Origin: an uncultured Clostridia bacterium
GTDB lineage: Bacteria > Bacillota > Clostridia > Christensenellales > UBA1242
NCBI GenBank assembly: GCA_947626175.1
Contig: CANQRE010000001.1
Coordinates: forward strand, 1-54,766
Reading direction: 5' to 3'
DNA length: 54,766 bases
Part shown: piece after piece, positions 1 to 7,813 of the stretch
How positions within the stretch are numbered: the first letter of the stretch is position 1
How the letters are laid out: the number at the start of each line of letters is the position of its first letter
Translations under genes and position numbers: made by a program
Notes under the pieces: model-generated
The model's database searches: none
Seen by the model: only the letters and a program-made list of their open reading frames with translations
Told to the model about the DNA's origin: nothing

Positions 1-20
1 TTTTATTTCAGATGAGAGCC

Positions 21-74
21 TGCGACCTAAAAGAACCATTTTCGCTCCTTCGCCGGGTTCTTATTGGTGTCGCA
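21..74 (+). repeat. Long imperfect inverted repeat at the left edge
   Basis: TGCGAC at 21-26 pairs with GTCGCA at 69-74, and inside it AAGAACC at 31-37 pairs with GGTTCTT at 56-62. The two arms are separated by short internal loops. This stem sits immediately left of the tRNA 3'-end sequence and does not fit a tRNA anticodon arm or variable arm. I read it as the terminal sequence of an integrated element lying to the left, but it could be part of an unrecognised structured RNA. Confidence 0.4.
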
Positions 75-77
75 AAC

Positions 78-102
78 GGTTCGAATCCTACAGGGGGCGC
101 CA
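78..102 (+). other. tRNA 3'-end fragment, probable att junction
   Basis: The sequence carries a T-loop (GGTTCGAATCC, 78-88), then TACAGGGGGCG and an encoded CCA at 100-102, as at the end of a tRNA gene. The 3' T-stem strand CCTAC would need GTAGG on the 5' side, but the window has AACGG, so pairing fails just beyond the T-loop. No D-arm or anticodon arm can be folded to the left. Tyrosine integrases commonly recombine within a tRNA T-loop and leave a duplicated 3' end at one element border. I therefore interpret this as that border, with the intact tRNA at the far left end of an element outside the window. A degenerate tRNA gene is the alternative. Confidence 0.45.
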
Positions 103-144
103 GAAAAATAAAGGCTTATAGCGATTTTGAAAATTGGGAAAATT

Positions 145-175
145 ACTTTTGACAACACTTTTGACAACACTTTTT
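145..175 (+). repeat. Tandem 12-bp direct repeat
   Basis: ACTTTTGACAAC occurs at 145-156 and again at 157-168, followed by a partial third copy. It lies about 45 bp to the right of the putative att core, inside a gene-free stretch. It may be an integrase arm-type or accessory site, but nothing in the sequence proves that. Confidence 0.4.
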
Positions 176-200
176 TCCATGGAAGCAGACTAATAAGCAC

Positions 201-235
201 AAAAAACCTAGTCATTGACTAGGTTTTTTATTGTT
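201..235 (+). terminator. Intrinsic terminator
   Basis: CCTAGTCA and TGACTAGG form a tight palindrome (207-223) flanked by an A-run on the left and a T-run on the right, so it could terminate in both directions. It would end any transcript coming from the att/tRNA side before the gene at 307. Confidence 0.75.
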
Positions 236-259
236 TTTTCGCTATTTTTGTTAAACTTT

Positions 260-288
260 TTGCTTTTTCGGCGAAGTTTTGATATACT
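260..288 (+). promoter_or_regulatory. Sigma-A-type promoter for the S51-like gene and folE
   Basis: TTGCTT (260-265), a 17-base spacer and TATACT (283-288) lie about 20 bases before the start codon at 307. Spacing is ideal, although the -35 deviates from consensus. Confidence 0.5.
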
Positions 289-306
289 TTTTTCGGAGAA
301 AACAAC

Positions 307-1077
307 ATGAAAATCATATACACAAGCACTCTCGGTTGTCCAAAAGATGACGGAAAAAAACTTTTCCCCGAGCCATTTGAAAAAAGTTTTTGCGATGTTT
401 TGAAAAAGTTGATTCTTAAGGCCGATACTTTGCTGTTTGTGTCAAATCGTTGGCCACGCAGAACATCAGCTCTAGCACCAAAAGACGAAGTTTTCAACGA
501 CTTTCATTACACAAACAAGCAATATGCAAACGCGGTTTTAAAAAGTTTCTCTCTTTCAGGCATAAAGTTTAAAAAGCTTGTTGTGGTGGACAAAGATTAC
601 AAGGGCGACATCAAAAAGGACGTGGAAAACGCCGACTTTATTTTTGTTCAAGGCGGGCACACTCCGCGTGGACTAAAAATTTTGAAAGATCTTGGCTTTG
701 ACGCTCTTTTAAGAAAATATGACAAAACAATTTGCTTTACGAGCACATCGGCAAAACTGCCTGCCACCAAAGTTTTGTCAACCCATCACGGCAACATGAA
801 CGAATATGAAATTGAAGAAGGACTTGGACTTAAAAACTATTCTGTTAGGCCGCACTTTAACATAACGAAAAAGGATTTGTTCAACAAGAAAATTCGAAAT
901 CGAATAAAACTTATAAAAAGCCTTTCACGCCTTCTTCCTGTGCTTGCTTTTGGCAATCAAACATTTGCTGTTGACGACAACGGCGAGCTAACAATTTATG
1001 GCAAAGCGTTTTTGTTTAAAAACGCAAAAAAACATTTGATCTGCAAAAGTGGATCAAAGAAAAAACTTGTTCTATAA
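307..1077 (+). CDS. Peptidase E-like (S51-like) type 1 glutamine amidotransferase-fold protein
   Basis: The 256-residue protein has the layout of the S51 dipeptidase E family: a Rossmann-like start, a glycine loop FVQGGHTPRG in the first half, and a strand-nucleophile-elbow segment ICFTSTSAKLP near the middle. In active S51 enzymes the elbow is normally G-x-S-A-G; here it reads TSTSAK, so the serine may be kept but the glycines are lost. Activity is therefore uncertain and it could be a non-peptidase relative. The ATG is preceded by GGAG. It is followed 9 bases later by folE with its own AAGGAG site, so the two are probably co-transcribed. Confidence 0.55.
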   Translation: MKIIYTSTLGCPKDDGKKLFPEPFEKSFCDVLKKLILKADTLLFVSNRWPRRTSALAPKDEVFNDFHYTNKQYANAVLKSFSLSGIKFKKLVVVDKDYKGDIKKDVENADFIFVQGGHTPRGLKILKDLGFDALLRKYDKTICFTSTSAKLPATKVLSTHHGNMNEYEIEEGLGLKNYSVRPHFNITKKDLFNKKIRNRIKLIKSLSRLLPVLAFGNQTFAVDDNGELTIYGKAFLFKNAKKHLICKSGSKKKLVL

Positions 1078-1086
1078 GGAGAAAAC

Positions 1087-1635
1087 ATGATAGACAAAAA
1101 CAAAATAAAATCTCTCACCCAACAGTTTTTGTTGGCAATTGGCGAAGATCCAAATCGAGAAGGATTGCAAGACACCCCAAATCGCGTGGCAAACATGTGC
1201 AAAGAACTTTTTTCCACAAACAAAAAAGATCTTTCCCGAACAGCTTTTTCTTCTTCCAACTTTGACGGGATAGTGATGGTGAAAAACATTGATTTTTCGT
1301 CAGTTTGTGAGCATCACTTGCTTCCATTTTTTGGACAAGTGAGCGTGGCATACATTCCAAACAAAAAAGTGCTTGGCTTAAGCAAGCTTGCCCGAATTGT
1401 TGAAACTTTTTCAAAAAGACCGCAACTTCAGGAACGTCTTGCAAAACAAATTTTGGACGAAGTTGTTCGCGTGACAAAGCCAAAAGGAGCAATTGTTTTT
1501 GTTGAAGCTACGCACACTTGCATGACAATTCGAGGCGTGAAAAAGCCTAACGCCACAACCAACACTCTTGTTTGCAGCGGCGAATTTGAACGCCCTGACA
1601 TGCAAAATCTTTTTCTTTCTGCAACAAAAAATTAA
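1087..1635 (+). CDS. folE: GTP cyclohydrolase I
   Basis: FolE converts GTP to 7,8-dihydroneopterin triphosphate, the first step toward folate, and toward queuosine in many bacteria. The 182-residue length is normal. Diagnostic features are EDPNREGLQDTPNRV near residues 20-34, the zinc ligand motif CEHH (Cys74, His77) with Cys145 in HTCM, and RPQLQERL around 111-118. It is second in an operon with the S51-like gene. Its stop codon overlaps the convergent ku stop by four bases through the palindrome TTAA, with no terminator between them, so read-through antisense RNA between folE and ku is likely. Confidence 0.95.
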   Translation: MIDKNKIKSLTQQFLLAIGEDPNREGLQDTPNRVANMCKELFSTNKKDLSRTAFSSSNFDGIVMVKNIDFSSVCEHHLLPFFGQVSVAYIPNKKVLGLSKLARIVETFSKRPQLQERLAKQILDEVVRVTKPKGAIVFVEATHTCMTIRGVKKPNATTNTLVCSGEFERPDMQNLFLSATKN

Positions 1636-2411
1636 GCTTGCTTTTGTTTGCTTGTTTTTGTTTGTTCCAAACTCTTTTTCAAGGCGTCCATAAGGTTGAT
1701 CACCCCACTTGGAAGCCTTTTTTGTTTTGGCGATTTAATTTTTTCGCCATTGATTTTTTGCTTTATTGCCTGCAAAATCTTTTCGCGATATTCGTCCTTA
1801 TATTTTTCTGGCTCAAACTTTTCGCTCATGCTGTCAATCAAGTTTTTGGCAAGTTTAAGTTCAGCTTCGTTTGCCAAGCCCTGTTTTTCTATTTGTGGCA
1901 TAGGCTGAACTTCGTCATAAAAATACAGCGTGCTTAAAACAAGTTTTTCGCCGGCAGCCCAAATTGCAACAAGTTGCTGCTTGCTGCCCAAAACCGTTTT
2001 TGCAATTGCAACCTTCTTTTCATCCTGAAGGGCTTTTTTAAACAAGCCAAACGCTTTGTCCGCACCTTGCGGAGCAACATAAAATGATTTTTCAAACAAA
2101 ATTGGATCAATTTCCTTTAACAAAACAAAACTTTCAATTGAAATGCTTTTGTCTTTTGGCGATTTGATTTTTTCAAGCTCGTCATCTGTGAGAGTGACAT
2201 ATTTGCCCTTTTCATATTCATATCCTTTGACAACATCTTCCTTAGAAATGTTTGCCGGACAGTTTTCACACGTTTTTTTGTATTTTATCCTTTGGCCTGT
2301 TTTTTTATATAACATATTAAAGCCAACATCTTTGTTTTTGATGCAAGCGTGAAGTGTTATTGGAATGTAAACAAGCCCAAATTCTATTGCGGTTTTGTAA
2401 CTGTAAGCCAT
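1632..2411 (-). CDS. ku: Ku protein (non-homologous end joining)
   Basis: The 259-residue protein is a bacterial Ku, a homodimeric ring that binds DNA double-strand ends and recruits an ATP-dependent ligase. Evidence is the N-terminal signature MAYSYKTAIEFGLVYIPI, the RIKYKKTCENC segment near residue 45, and the Ku core through residue 230. The C-terminal tail is lysine-rich, as in Ku proteins that hold DNA ends. It is downstream of glmM on the same strand with a 76-base gap and its own GGAG site, so it is probably part of the glmU-glmM transcript. No ligD-type ligase is in the window. Confidence 0.92.
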   Translation of the reverse strand: MAYSYKTAIEFGLVYIPITLHACIKNKDVGFNMLYKKTGQRIKYKKTCENCPANISKEDVVKGYEYEKGKYVTLTDDELEKIKSPKDKSISIESFVLLKEIDPILFEKSFYVAPQGADKAFGLFKKALQDEKKVAIAKTVLGSKQQLVAIWAAGEKLVLSTLYFYDEVQPMPQIEKQGLANEAELKLAKNLIDSMSEKFEPEKYKDEYREKILQAIKQKINGEKIKSPKQKRLPSGVINLMDALKKSLEQTKTSKQKQA

Positions 2412-2487
2412 ATTTTTTCTCCAAAAAAAGGATTGACTTTTTTGGTAATTTTATTTGTGGCTTTTTTGTTTTGTTTGTTGTTTTTTG

Positions 2488-3795
2488 TCAAATAGATTGG
2501 ATTGTTTTCACAAGTTCATCCAAGCACTTTTTTGCAATTTCTTGGTTTTCGTGCTCAACCATGATCCTTATTTTCGGCTCTGTTCCGCTTGCCCTGACAA
2601 ACACTCTTCCTTTTGGAGTGATTTCGCTTAAGAGTCGCGATATTTTTTTGGACAAAATTTCATTGTTCACAATTTTGAGTTTATCTGAAACAACAATATT
2701 TTTATTGAGCTGGCAAAAAAGCTTCACTTCGCTTAGTTTTGATGCTTTTTCGCCGCTGTCCTTAAGTGCTTTTGCAATTTGAAGAGCCGCCAAAATTCCG
2801 TCTCCCGTTGGCAAAAAATCTTTCAAAATTATGTGTCCTGATTGTTCTCCGCCAAGCGAAAAATCTCCCCGCTGCATTTCTTCAATCACATATTTGTCGC
2901 CAATATCAGTGCGCACAAGTTTTATGCCTTCTTCGGCAAGTTTTTGGGCAAGCCCGCTGTTTGTGTGGCTTGTTCCAACAATGGTGTTTTCTTTCAATTT
3001 TCCTTCGCTGTGCAGTTTTTTTGCAAGCACATAAATCAGTTTGTCTCCGTCAATAACTTCGCCCTTTTCATCCACCGCAATAACCCTGTCTGAATCGCCA
3101 TCGAAAGCAAAGCCTATGTCCGCTTTTTCGCTTTTAACTTTTTCTTGCAAAGGCAAAACAAAGGTTGAGCCGCATTTTTCATTTATGTTTTTGCCTGTTG
3201 AAGCAAAGTTTGTTTTTATTATGTTTGCTCCTTTTTTGCGAAAAACTTTTGGGGCAATTTTGTAAGCAGCACCATTTGCCAAATCCAAAACAATTTTCAT
3301 TTGGTCAAAATTTCCTTCCACGCTGTCAAGCAAAAACTTTGAATATTGAGTGCAAAGCGAAGGCATAAACTTGTATTTTCCAACTTTTGTGGATGAAACA
3401 ATGTTTTGGCAAGCAAACAGCCTTTCAAGTTCCAACTCTTCCTTTTCGGAAAGCTTTCTGCCCGTTGAATCAAAAATCTTTATTCCGTTATATTCCTTTG
3501 AGTTGTGCGAAGCGGAAATCATAACGCCATAGTCAGCCTTTCTTTTTTTGACCAAAAAAGATATTCCTGCAGTTGGAACAATTCCAACATCTTCAACATT
3601 TGCTCCGCCCTTTAATGCTCCGCATGCAAACGCCGCGCTCAAATAGCTTCCGCTGATTCGAGTGTCCCTTCCAAGCACAATTTTTGCATTTTTCTTTTTT
3701 CGTGAAAGGGCATTTCCAACCATTTGCGCAATCAGGTCTGTCAAATCGTTGTTCACAATTCCCCTGATCCCGTCTGTTCCAAAATATATTCCCAT
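2488..3795 (-). CDS. glmM: Phosphoglucosamine mutase
   Basis: GlmM interconverts glucosamine-6-phosphate and glucosamine-1-phosphate for peptidoglycan precursor synthesis. The 435-residue protein has the N-terminal FGTDGIRG motif, the phosphoserine loop ISASHN (Ser96), the metal loop DGDSDR (about 232-237) and the C-terminal phosphate-binding RASGTEPKIR. A longer in-frame reading upstream is rejected: this ATG has a GGAGAAGTG ribosome site and overlaps the upstream stop codon as TGATG, a typical coupled junction. The upstream partner supplies the next step, acetylation of its product. Confidence 0.95.
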   Translation of the reverse strand: MGIYFGTDGIRGIVNNDLTDLIAQMVGNALSRKKKNAKIVLGRDTRISGSYLSAAFACGALKGGANVEDVGIVPTAGISFLVKKRKADYGVMISASHNSKEYNGIKIFDSTGRKLSEKEELELERLFACQNIVSSTKVGKYKFMPSLCTQYSKFLLDSVEGNFDQMKIVLDLANGAAYKIAPKVFRKKGANIIKTNFASTGKNINEKCGSTFVLPLQEKVKSEKADIGFAFDGDSDRVIAVDEKGEVIDGDKLIYVLAKKLHSEGKLKENTIVGTSHTNSGLAQKLAEEGIKLVRTDIGDKYVIEEMQRGDFSLGGEQSGHIILKDFLPTGDGILAALQIAKALKDSGEKASKLSEVKLFCQLNKNIVVSDKLKIVNNEILSKKISRLLSEITPKGRVFVRASGTEPKIRIMVEHENQEIAKKCLDELVKTIQSI

Positions 3796-4412
3796 CACTT
3801 CTCCTTCAAGTATTTTCCCGCTCTTTTTGGCTTTACGGTTGGCTTCGTCCTGCCAATGACAAAGTCTTCCTTGTTTGTGTTTTCGGTCACTGTTGTTCCA
3901 GCACAAATATATGTTTTTTCTTGTATTTCAATCGGAGCGATAATGTTGCAGTTGCTTCCAACAAAAGCATCGTCTCCAACTTTTGATCTATGCTTGTTTT
4001 TGCCGTCATAATTCACAAAGACAACCCCGCACCCAATGTTGACGTTTTTCCCAATGTCTGCATCGCCAACATAAGCAAGGTGCGCAGCTTTTGTGCCTTC
4101 GCCCAAAACCGAGTTTTTTGTTTCCACAAAACTGCCAATCTTGACACTGTTTTCTGTTTTTGTGTTTGGCCTTAGGTGTGCAAATGGGCCAATTTTGTTG
4201 TTTTCACCAACTTCCGAGTTTTCGATAACGCTTGAAAAAACAACGCTGTTTCTTTTTATAACACTATTGATTATGTATGTTTCGCCAAAGATTTCAACGC
4301 CGTCTTCGATTGTTGAGTTCTTAAGAATATTTGCGCTTCCATGGATGACAACGTTTTTGCCAATTTTGCAGCCTTTTTCAATGTGGGCAAGTTTGTTTAT
4401 CTTTGATTTCAT
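3795..4412 (-). CDS. Stand-alone GlmU C-terminal domain (glucosamine-1-phosphate acetyltransferase)
   Basis: The 205-residue protein is made of left-handed beta-helix hexapeptide repeats. It matches only the C-terminal half of GlmU: LRPNTK, the KIGSFVETK segment, AHLAYVGDADIGKNVNIG, NYDGKNKHRSKVGDDAFVGS and AGTTVT. This half acetylates glucosamine-1-phosphate using acetyl-CoA. The N-terminal uridylyltransferase (Rossmann) half of normal GlmU, about 230 residues, is absent, and the upstream sequence is intergenic. The gene starts at a good ribosome site and overlaps glmM by one base, so this looks like a real split enzyme and not a truncation. The uridylyltransferase must be encoded elsewhere. 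Confidence 0.85.
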   Translation of the reverse strand: MKSKINKLAHIEKGCKIGKNVVIHGSANILKNSTIEDGVEIFGETYIINSVIKRNSVVFSSVIENSEVGENNKIGPFAHLRPNTKTENSVKIGSFVETKNSVLGEGTKAAHLAYVGDADIGKNVNIGCGVVFVNYDGKNKHRSKVGDDAFVGSNCNIIAPIEIQEKTYICAGTTVTENTNKEDFVIGRTKPTVKPKRAGKYLKEK

Positions 4413-4463
4413 AAGTTCTCCATCTTTTTTTATGATATATGTTCAAAATAGGTGTCTTTCGGA

Positions 4464-4483
4464 TTGAAACAATCTTGTTTCAA
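4464..4483. promoter_or_regulatory. Inverted repeat upstream of the glmU-glmM-ku operon
   Basis: TTGAAACAA and TTGTTTCAA form a perfect 9-bp inverted repeat with a 2-base centre. It lies about 55-70 bases upstream of the glmU-like start in the divergent gap shared with the gene at 4649. The arms overlap a possible minus-strand -35 element (TTGTTT). It could be a repressor operator; no T-run follows, so it is probably not a terminator. Confidence 0.35.
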
Positions 4484-4599
4484 CCTTTTCCTTAAACCCT
4501 TTCATATAAAAAAACGATTTAAAACTTCAAACGTTTTCCTTTGAAAAAAAGTTTTTCACTCTATAAGAAAATCAAAGTAAAGCATTTCACTTAAAAATC

Positions 4600-4628
4600 T
4601 TGACCTAAAAAAACTTTGCATGTATAAT
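4600..4628 (+). promoter_or_regulatory. Sigma-A-type promoter
   Basis: TTGACC (4600-4605), 17-base spacer, TATAAT (4623-4628), about 20 bases before the start of the membrane protein at 4649. Near-consensus. Confidence 0.8.
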
Positions 4629-4648
4629 TGTTTTTGTGAGGTAAAAAA

Positions 4649-5155
4649 ATGCAAATTGCGCACAACAAGACAATTTTAACAAAAAAAGATTTGGTCAAAA
4701 TGCAGTGGATTTCCGTTTTGAAAGGCTGCTATTTGGCTGTTTTGTTTGCGGTTATATTTGTTCTTATGGCTTTTCGAATTCGAAACGGCGAATTTGTTTT
4801 TGAAAGCTGGTTTTTTGCAGCCGTTGGCATGGCGATAATTCCTGTTTATTTTTTAATTTTTGCAATTTTAATCTACAAACAAAACAAAAAAGTTGCAATT
4901 GAAACAGGCTTTGATTATGACTTTACCGACACAAAAATAATTGCTGTTGCCACAGATTTAATTGACTTTGAAAAAATGGAAGTAACTTATTCTTCCATCA
5001 AAAAGTTTTCAGTTGAAAAAAAATATATTATTGTGATGATTGACAAAAACACATCTTTTGTGATAGACAAAAAAGGCTTTGACAAAGAAGAAGATTTAAA
5101 CAAAGTTATCTCGCTTTTAAAACTTAAAACTCAGCCAAGCCAAAAAAAGCGTTAA
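4649..5155 (+). CDS. YcxB-like membrane protein
   Basis: The 168-residue protein has two adjacent membrane segments (about residues 24-43 and 52-76), then a cytoplasmic beta-rich tail containing EVTYSSIKKFSVEKKYIIV and NTSFVIDKKGF. That is the arrangement of the YcxB-like family, whose C-terminal part resembles a PH-like fold. The cellular role of the family is not known. It has its own promoter and a GAGG ribosome site. The neighbour at 5212 has a separate promoter, so it is probably monocistronic. Confidence 0.6.
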   Translation: MQIAHNKTILTKKDLVKMQWISVLKGCYLAVLFAVIFVLMAFRIRNGEFVFESWFFAAVGMAIIPVYFLIFAILIYKQNKKVAIETGFDYDFTDTKIIAVATDLIDFEKMEVTYSSIKKFSVEKKYIIVMIDKNTSFVIDKKGFDKEEDLNKVISLLKLKTQPSQKKR

Positions 5156-5166
5156 AAACTTGCCTA

Positions 5167-5195
5167 TTGACTTTGGTTTTTGCCTATGCTATAAT
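5167..5195 (+). promoter_or_regulatory. Sigma-A-type promoter
   Basis: TTGACT (5167-5172), 17-base spacer, TATAAT (5190-5195), followed by a GAGG site and the ATG at 5212. Short leader of roughly 10 bases. Confidence 0.8.
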
Positions 5196-5211
5196 TTTTG
5201 CGAGGTGAAAA

Positions 5212-6039
5212 ATGAAATTTAAATACTCAAACAAATCTTTGAAAAAAGGCGACACGGACCTGTTAAATCCAGCAAAGCCAAGCGAAAATCTCAAAAGATT
5301 TAGCGCCACAATCTATGTTAAACCCGGCCGCCGATTTAAAATAAAACTTCACGGAGCCGTGAAAGGAACTTTTATTTTTACAAGACCAAACAAAAACTTA
5401 AGCCTTGTTGGCCTTGATGAAAACATTCAGCCATATGTTCGCAAAGCATCGCAGCACTTTTTGGACTCTGTCATGGTTTCAGAAAATGACGCTTTGGAGC
5501 GAAGCCGAAGCAAGTGGCTGCTTGTGAAATTTCCAACTGTTTTATTGACATTCCCTGAGCTTGAAAAATCATTCAGAAAAGCCGCTGAAAGAATTGGCTT
5601 GTCAAAAGCAAACGCCATCAACAAGTCAACAAAAAATTCTGAAAGAGCAAACAAAAAGTTGCAAAGCGAGCTTGTCGATCTTGGCTTAATTCACGACAGA
5701 AAACAAGACAAAATTGATTCGTTTGAAAAACTGGCAAAAAACGTTAAAGAAGAGTTTGGCATTGAAGAAGATGACGCAAACAAAACAACCTCTGAAGGCA
5801 AAAACGAAGAACAAACTGTTAAAGTTGAAACCTTCTTTAGGGCAGCAACTGACGAAAACAAAACAAACGAACAAGCGGAAGAAAACAACGCTGCTAAAAA
5901 TGACGTTCAAGACAGCAACATTCAAAACAATGACGTTCAAAACGATGATCAAAATAAAGACATTCAAAACAAAGACTCTGACGGCAATATCATCATTGAA
6001 GAAGAGAGCGAAGACGCTAGCATAAATCCTTCAATTTAA
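5212..6039 (+). CDS. Hypothetical protein with acidic Asn/Asp/Gln-rich tail
   Basis: I do not recognise this 275-residue protein. Residues 1-185 look folded and basic, with beta-rich segments such as YVKPGRRFKIKLHGAVKGTF followed by helices. Residues 186-275 are low complexity, rich in E, N, D and Q, with an imperfect repeat of the type NDVQN/KDIQN. There is no signal peptide or membrane segment, so it is probably cytoplasmic. It has its own near-consensus promoter and a terminator just downstream, so it is a single-gene unit. The repeats in the tail suggest a flexible or length-variable region. Confidence 0.7.
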   Translation: MKFKYSNKSLKKGDTDLLNPAKPSENLKRFSATIYVKPGRRFKIKLHGAVKGTFIFTRPNKNLSLVGLDENIQPYVRKASQHFLDSVMVSENDALERSRSKWLLVKFPTVLLTFPELEKSFRKAAERIGLSKANAINKSTKNSERANKKLQSELVDLGLIHDRKQDKIDSFEKLAKNVKEEFGIEEDDANKTTSEGKNEEQTVKVETFFRAATDENKTNEQAEENNAAKNDVQDSNIQNNDVQNDDQNKDIQNKDSDGNIIIEEESEDASINPSI

Positions 6040-6050
6040 CATAATTTACA

Positions 6051-6078
6051 AAAAAAACAGAGAAAACTCTGTTTTTTT
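6051..6078. terminator. Bidirectional intrinsic terminator
   Basis: An A-run plus ACAGAG (to 6062), loop AAAA, then CTCTGT plus a T-run to 6078. It sits between the convergent genes at 5212 and aspS (which ends at 6077) and would serve both. Confidence 0.85.
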
Positions 6079-7813
6079 ATTCTTCAATTTTGATATGCAG
6101 TTCTTTAAGCTGCGAATCGAACGGTCTGCAAGGCGAACCCATAAGCATATCTCTTCCGTTTTTGTTGAGCGGGAAGGCAATAACTTCGCGTATGCTTTCT
6201 TGATTCATGATTGGCATAAGCATTCTGTCAAATCCAAACGCACAGCCTGCGTGAGGTGGCGCACCATATTGGAAAGCGTTGTAAAGTGCTGGAAATTTGC
6301 TTTCAACAACGTCTTTGGTGTAGCCTGCAATTTCAAAGGCTTTGACCATGATTTCCGGGTCGTGATTTCGAACGGCGCCCGACACCATTTCATATCCATT
6401 GCAAACAAGGTCAAACTGATAAGCAACAATATCAAAAGGATTTTTTGTGTTAAGTGCTTCAAGCTCACCTTGAGGCATTGAAAATGGGTTGTGGGCAAAA
6501 TCTGGCTTTCCTGTTTCTTCGTTTTTTTCATAAAATGGAAAATCCACGATCCAGCAATATTCAACTTTGTTTTTGTCAACAAGCCCAAGCCTTTCGCCAA
6601 GCTCGTTTCTCAGCGCTCCGGCAAGATAAACTGCTTTGTTTTCTTGGTCTGCCACAACAAAAAGTGCATCCCCTGTTTTTAAGTCCATTTCTTTCAAAAG
6701 AGCAGTTTTTTCGCTTTCGCTCATGTTTTTTGCAAAGCTTCCGCTAAGTCCTTCGTCAGTTAGTTTCAGCCAAGCAAGACCCTTTCCTTCAATAGACACA
6801 ACAAAAGCTCCAAGTTCGTCAAAAAACTTTCTTGATTTGTCAGCGGCATGGGCTTTGATCGCCTTGATTGTTTTCCCCGCAAAAAAGCTCATTTCAGTGT
6901 TTTTGAAAATGTGTGTAACGTCCTTGATGAGCAAAGGATTTCTTAAATCAGGCTTGTCGGAGCAATAATCCCTCATCGCATCAGTCCATTTTATTCTTTT
7001 AAACGGTGCTTTGCAAACATCTAGATTTGTAAACTTTTCAAAAATTTCAGTCGCCAAAGTTTCACAAACAGCAAAAACATCATCTTGTTCTGCAAAAGCC
7101 ATTTCAAGGTCTATTTGATAAAACTCTCCCGGCGTTCTGTCAGCGCGAGCGGCTTCATTTCTAAAGCACGGAGCAATTTGAAAATATCTGTCAAATCCGC
7201 TTGCCATCAAAAGCTGTTTAAATTGTTGAGGTGATTGTGGCAAAGCATAAAATTCGCCAGGAGCATAAACTGTTGGCACAATAAAGTCCCTTGCCCCTTC
7301 TGGCGATGTGTTTGCAAGAATTGGGGTTTGAAATTCAGTGAATCCAAGTTCGGTGAGTCTGTCACGAACAAACTTCAAAATTTGCGCCCTTTTGACAATT
7401 CGCTCGTGAAGATCTGGATGCCTTAAGTCCAAAAACCTGTATTTCAGCCTTAACTCTTCCTTTGTTTGAGGTGCTTCGCTTATTTCAAAAGGCAAAACAT
7501 TTTTGCATTTCCCAAGTGTTTCAATTTTTTTTGCAACAATTTCAATATCGCCTGTTGGCATTTTTGGATTTTTGCTTTCTCTTTCTTCAACACTTCCTTC
7601 AACGCACACAACTGTTTCCTTGACAATTCCATCAAGGCTTTCATTGTTTTTAAACAAAATTTGAGTGATGCCATAATGGTCGCGAAGAGTCATAAATGTG
7701 ATTCCGCCAAGTTTTCGAATTGAGTTCACCCAGCCAGACAATTTGACCTTTTTTCCAACGTCATTTAGCCTAAGTTCTCCACAATTGTGAGTTCTATATT
7801 TGTTTGCTTTCAT
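6077..7813 (-). CDS. aspS: Aspartyl-tRNA synthetase
   Basis: AspRS charges tRNA-Asp. The 578-residue protein is of bacterial type: an N-terminal OB-fold anticodon-binding domain (LSGWVNSIRKLGGITFMTLRD), the class II core with motif 2 FRNEAARADR at roughly 217-226, a GAD insertion, and motif 3 GFDRMLM at roughly 527-533. An open frame runs 75 codons further upstream, but that part translates the T-box leader; the true start is the ATG at 7813 with AGGAAAA before it. Expression is controlled by the T-box described next. Confidence 0.96.
   Translation of the reverse strand: MKANKYRTHNCGELRLNDVGKKVKLSGWVNSIRKLGGITFMTLRDHYGITQILFKNNESLDGIVKETVVCVEGSVEERESKNPKMPTGDIEIVAKKIETLGKCKNVLPFEISEAPQTKEELRLKYRFLDLRHPDLHERIVKRAQILKFVRDRLTELGFTEFQTPILANTSPEGARDFIVPTVYAPGEFYALPQSPQQFKQLLMASGFDRYFQIAPCFRNEAARADRTPGEFYQIDLEMAFAEQDDVFAVCETLATEIFEKFTNLDVCKAPFKRIKWTDAMRDYCSDKPDLRNPLLIKDVTHIFKNTEMSFFAGKTIKAIKAHAADKSRKFFDELGAFVVSIEGKGLAWLKLTDEGLSGSFAKNMSESEKTALLKEMDLKTGDALFVVADQENKAVYLAGALRNELGERLGLVDKNKVEYCWIVDFPFYEKNEETGKPDFAHNPFSMPQGELEALNTKNPFDIVAYQFDLVCNGYEMVSGAVRNHDPEIMVKAFEIAGYTKDVVESKFPALYNAFQYGAPPHAGCAFGFDRMLMPIMNQESIREVIAFPLNKNGRDMLMGSPCRPFDSQLKELHIKIEE

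Noticed and set aside
78..102. A complete tRNA or tmRNA gene
   Set aside because: No D-arm, anticodon arm or paired T-stem can be formed with the sequence to the left, and the 5' acceptor strand (GCCCCC-like) is absent from the window.
27..215. 62-codon leftward frame
   Set aside because: It reads backwards through the tRNA 3' end and the terminator region; the SGAPCRIRT-like phrase is the usual translation artefact of tRNA DNA.
3796..3906. 37-codon N-terminal extension of glmM
   Set aside because: It overlaps the end of the GlmU-like gene in another frame, and the TGATG junction with ribosome site marks the true start.
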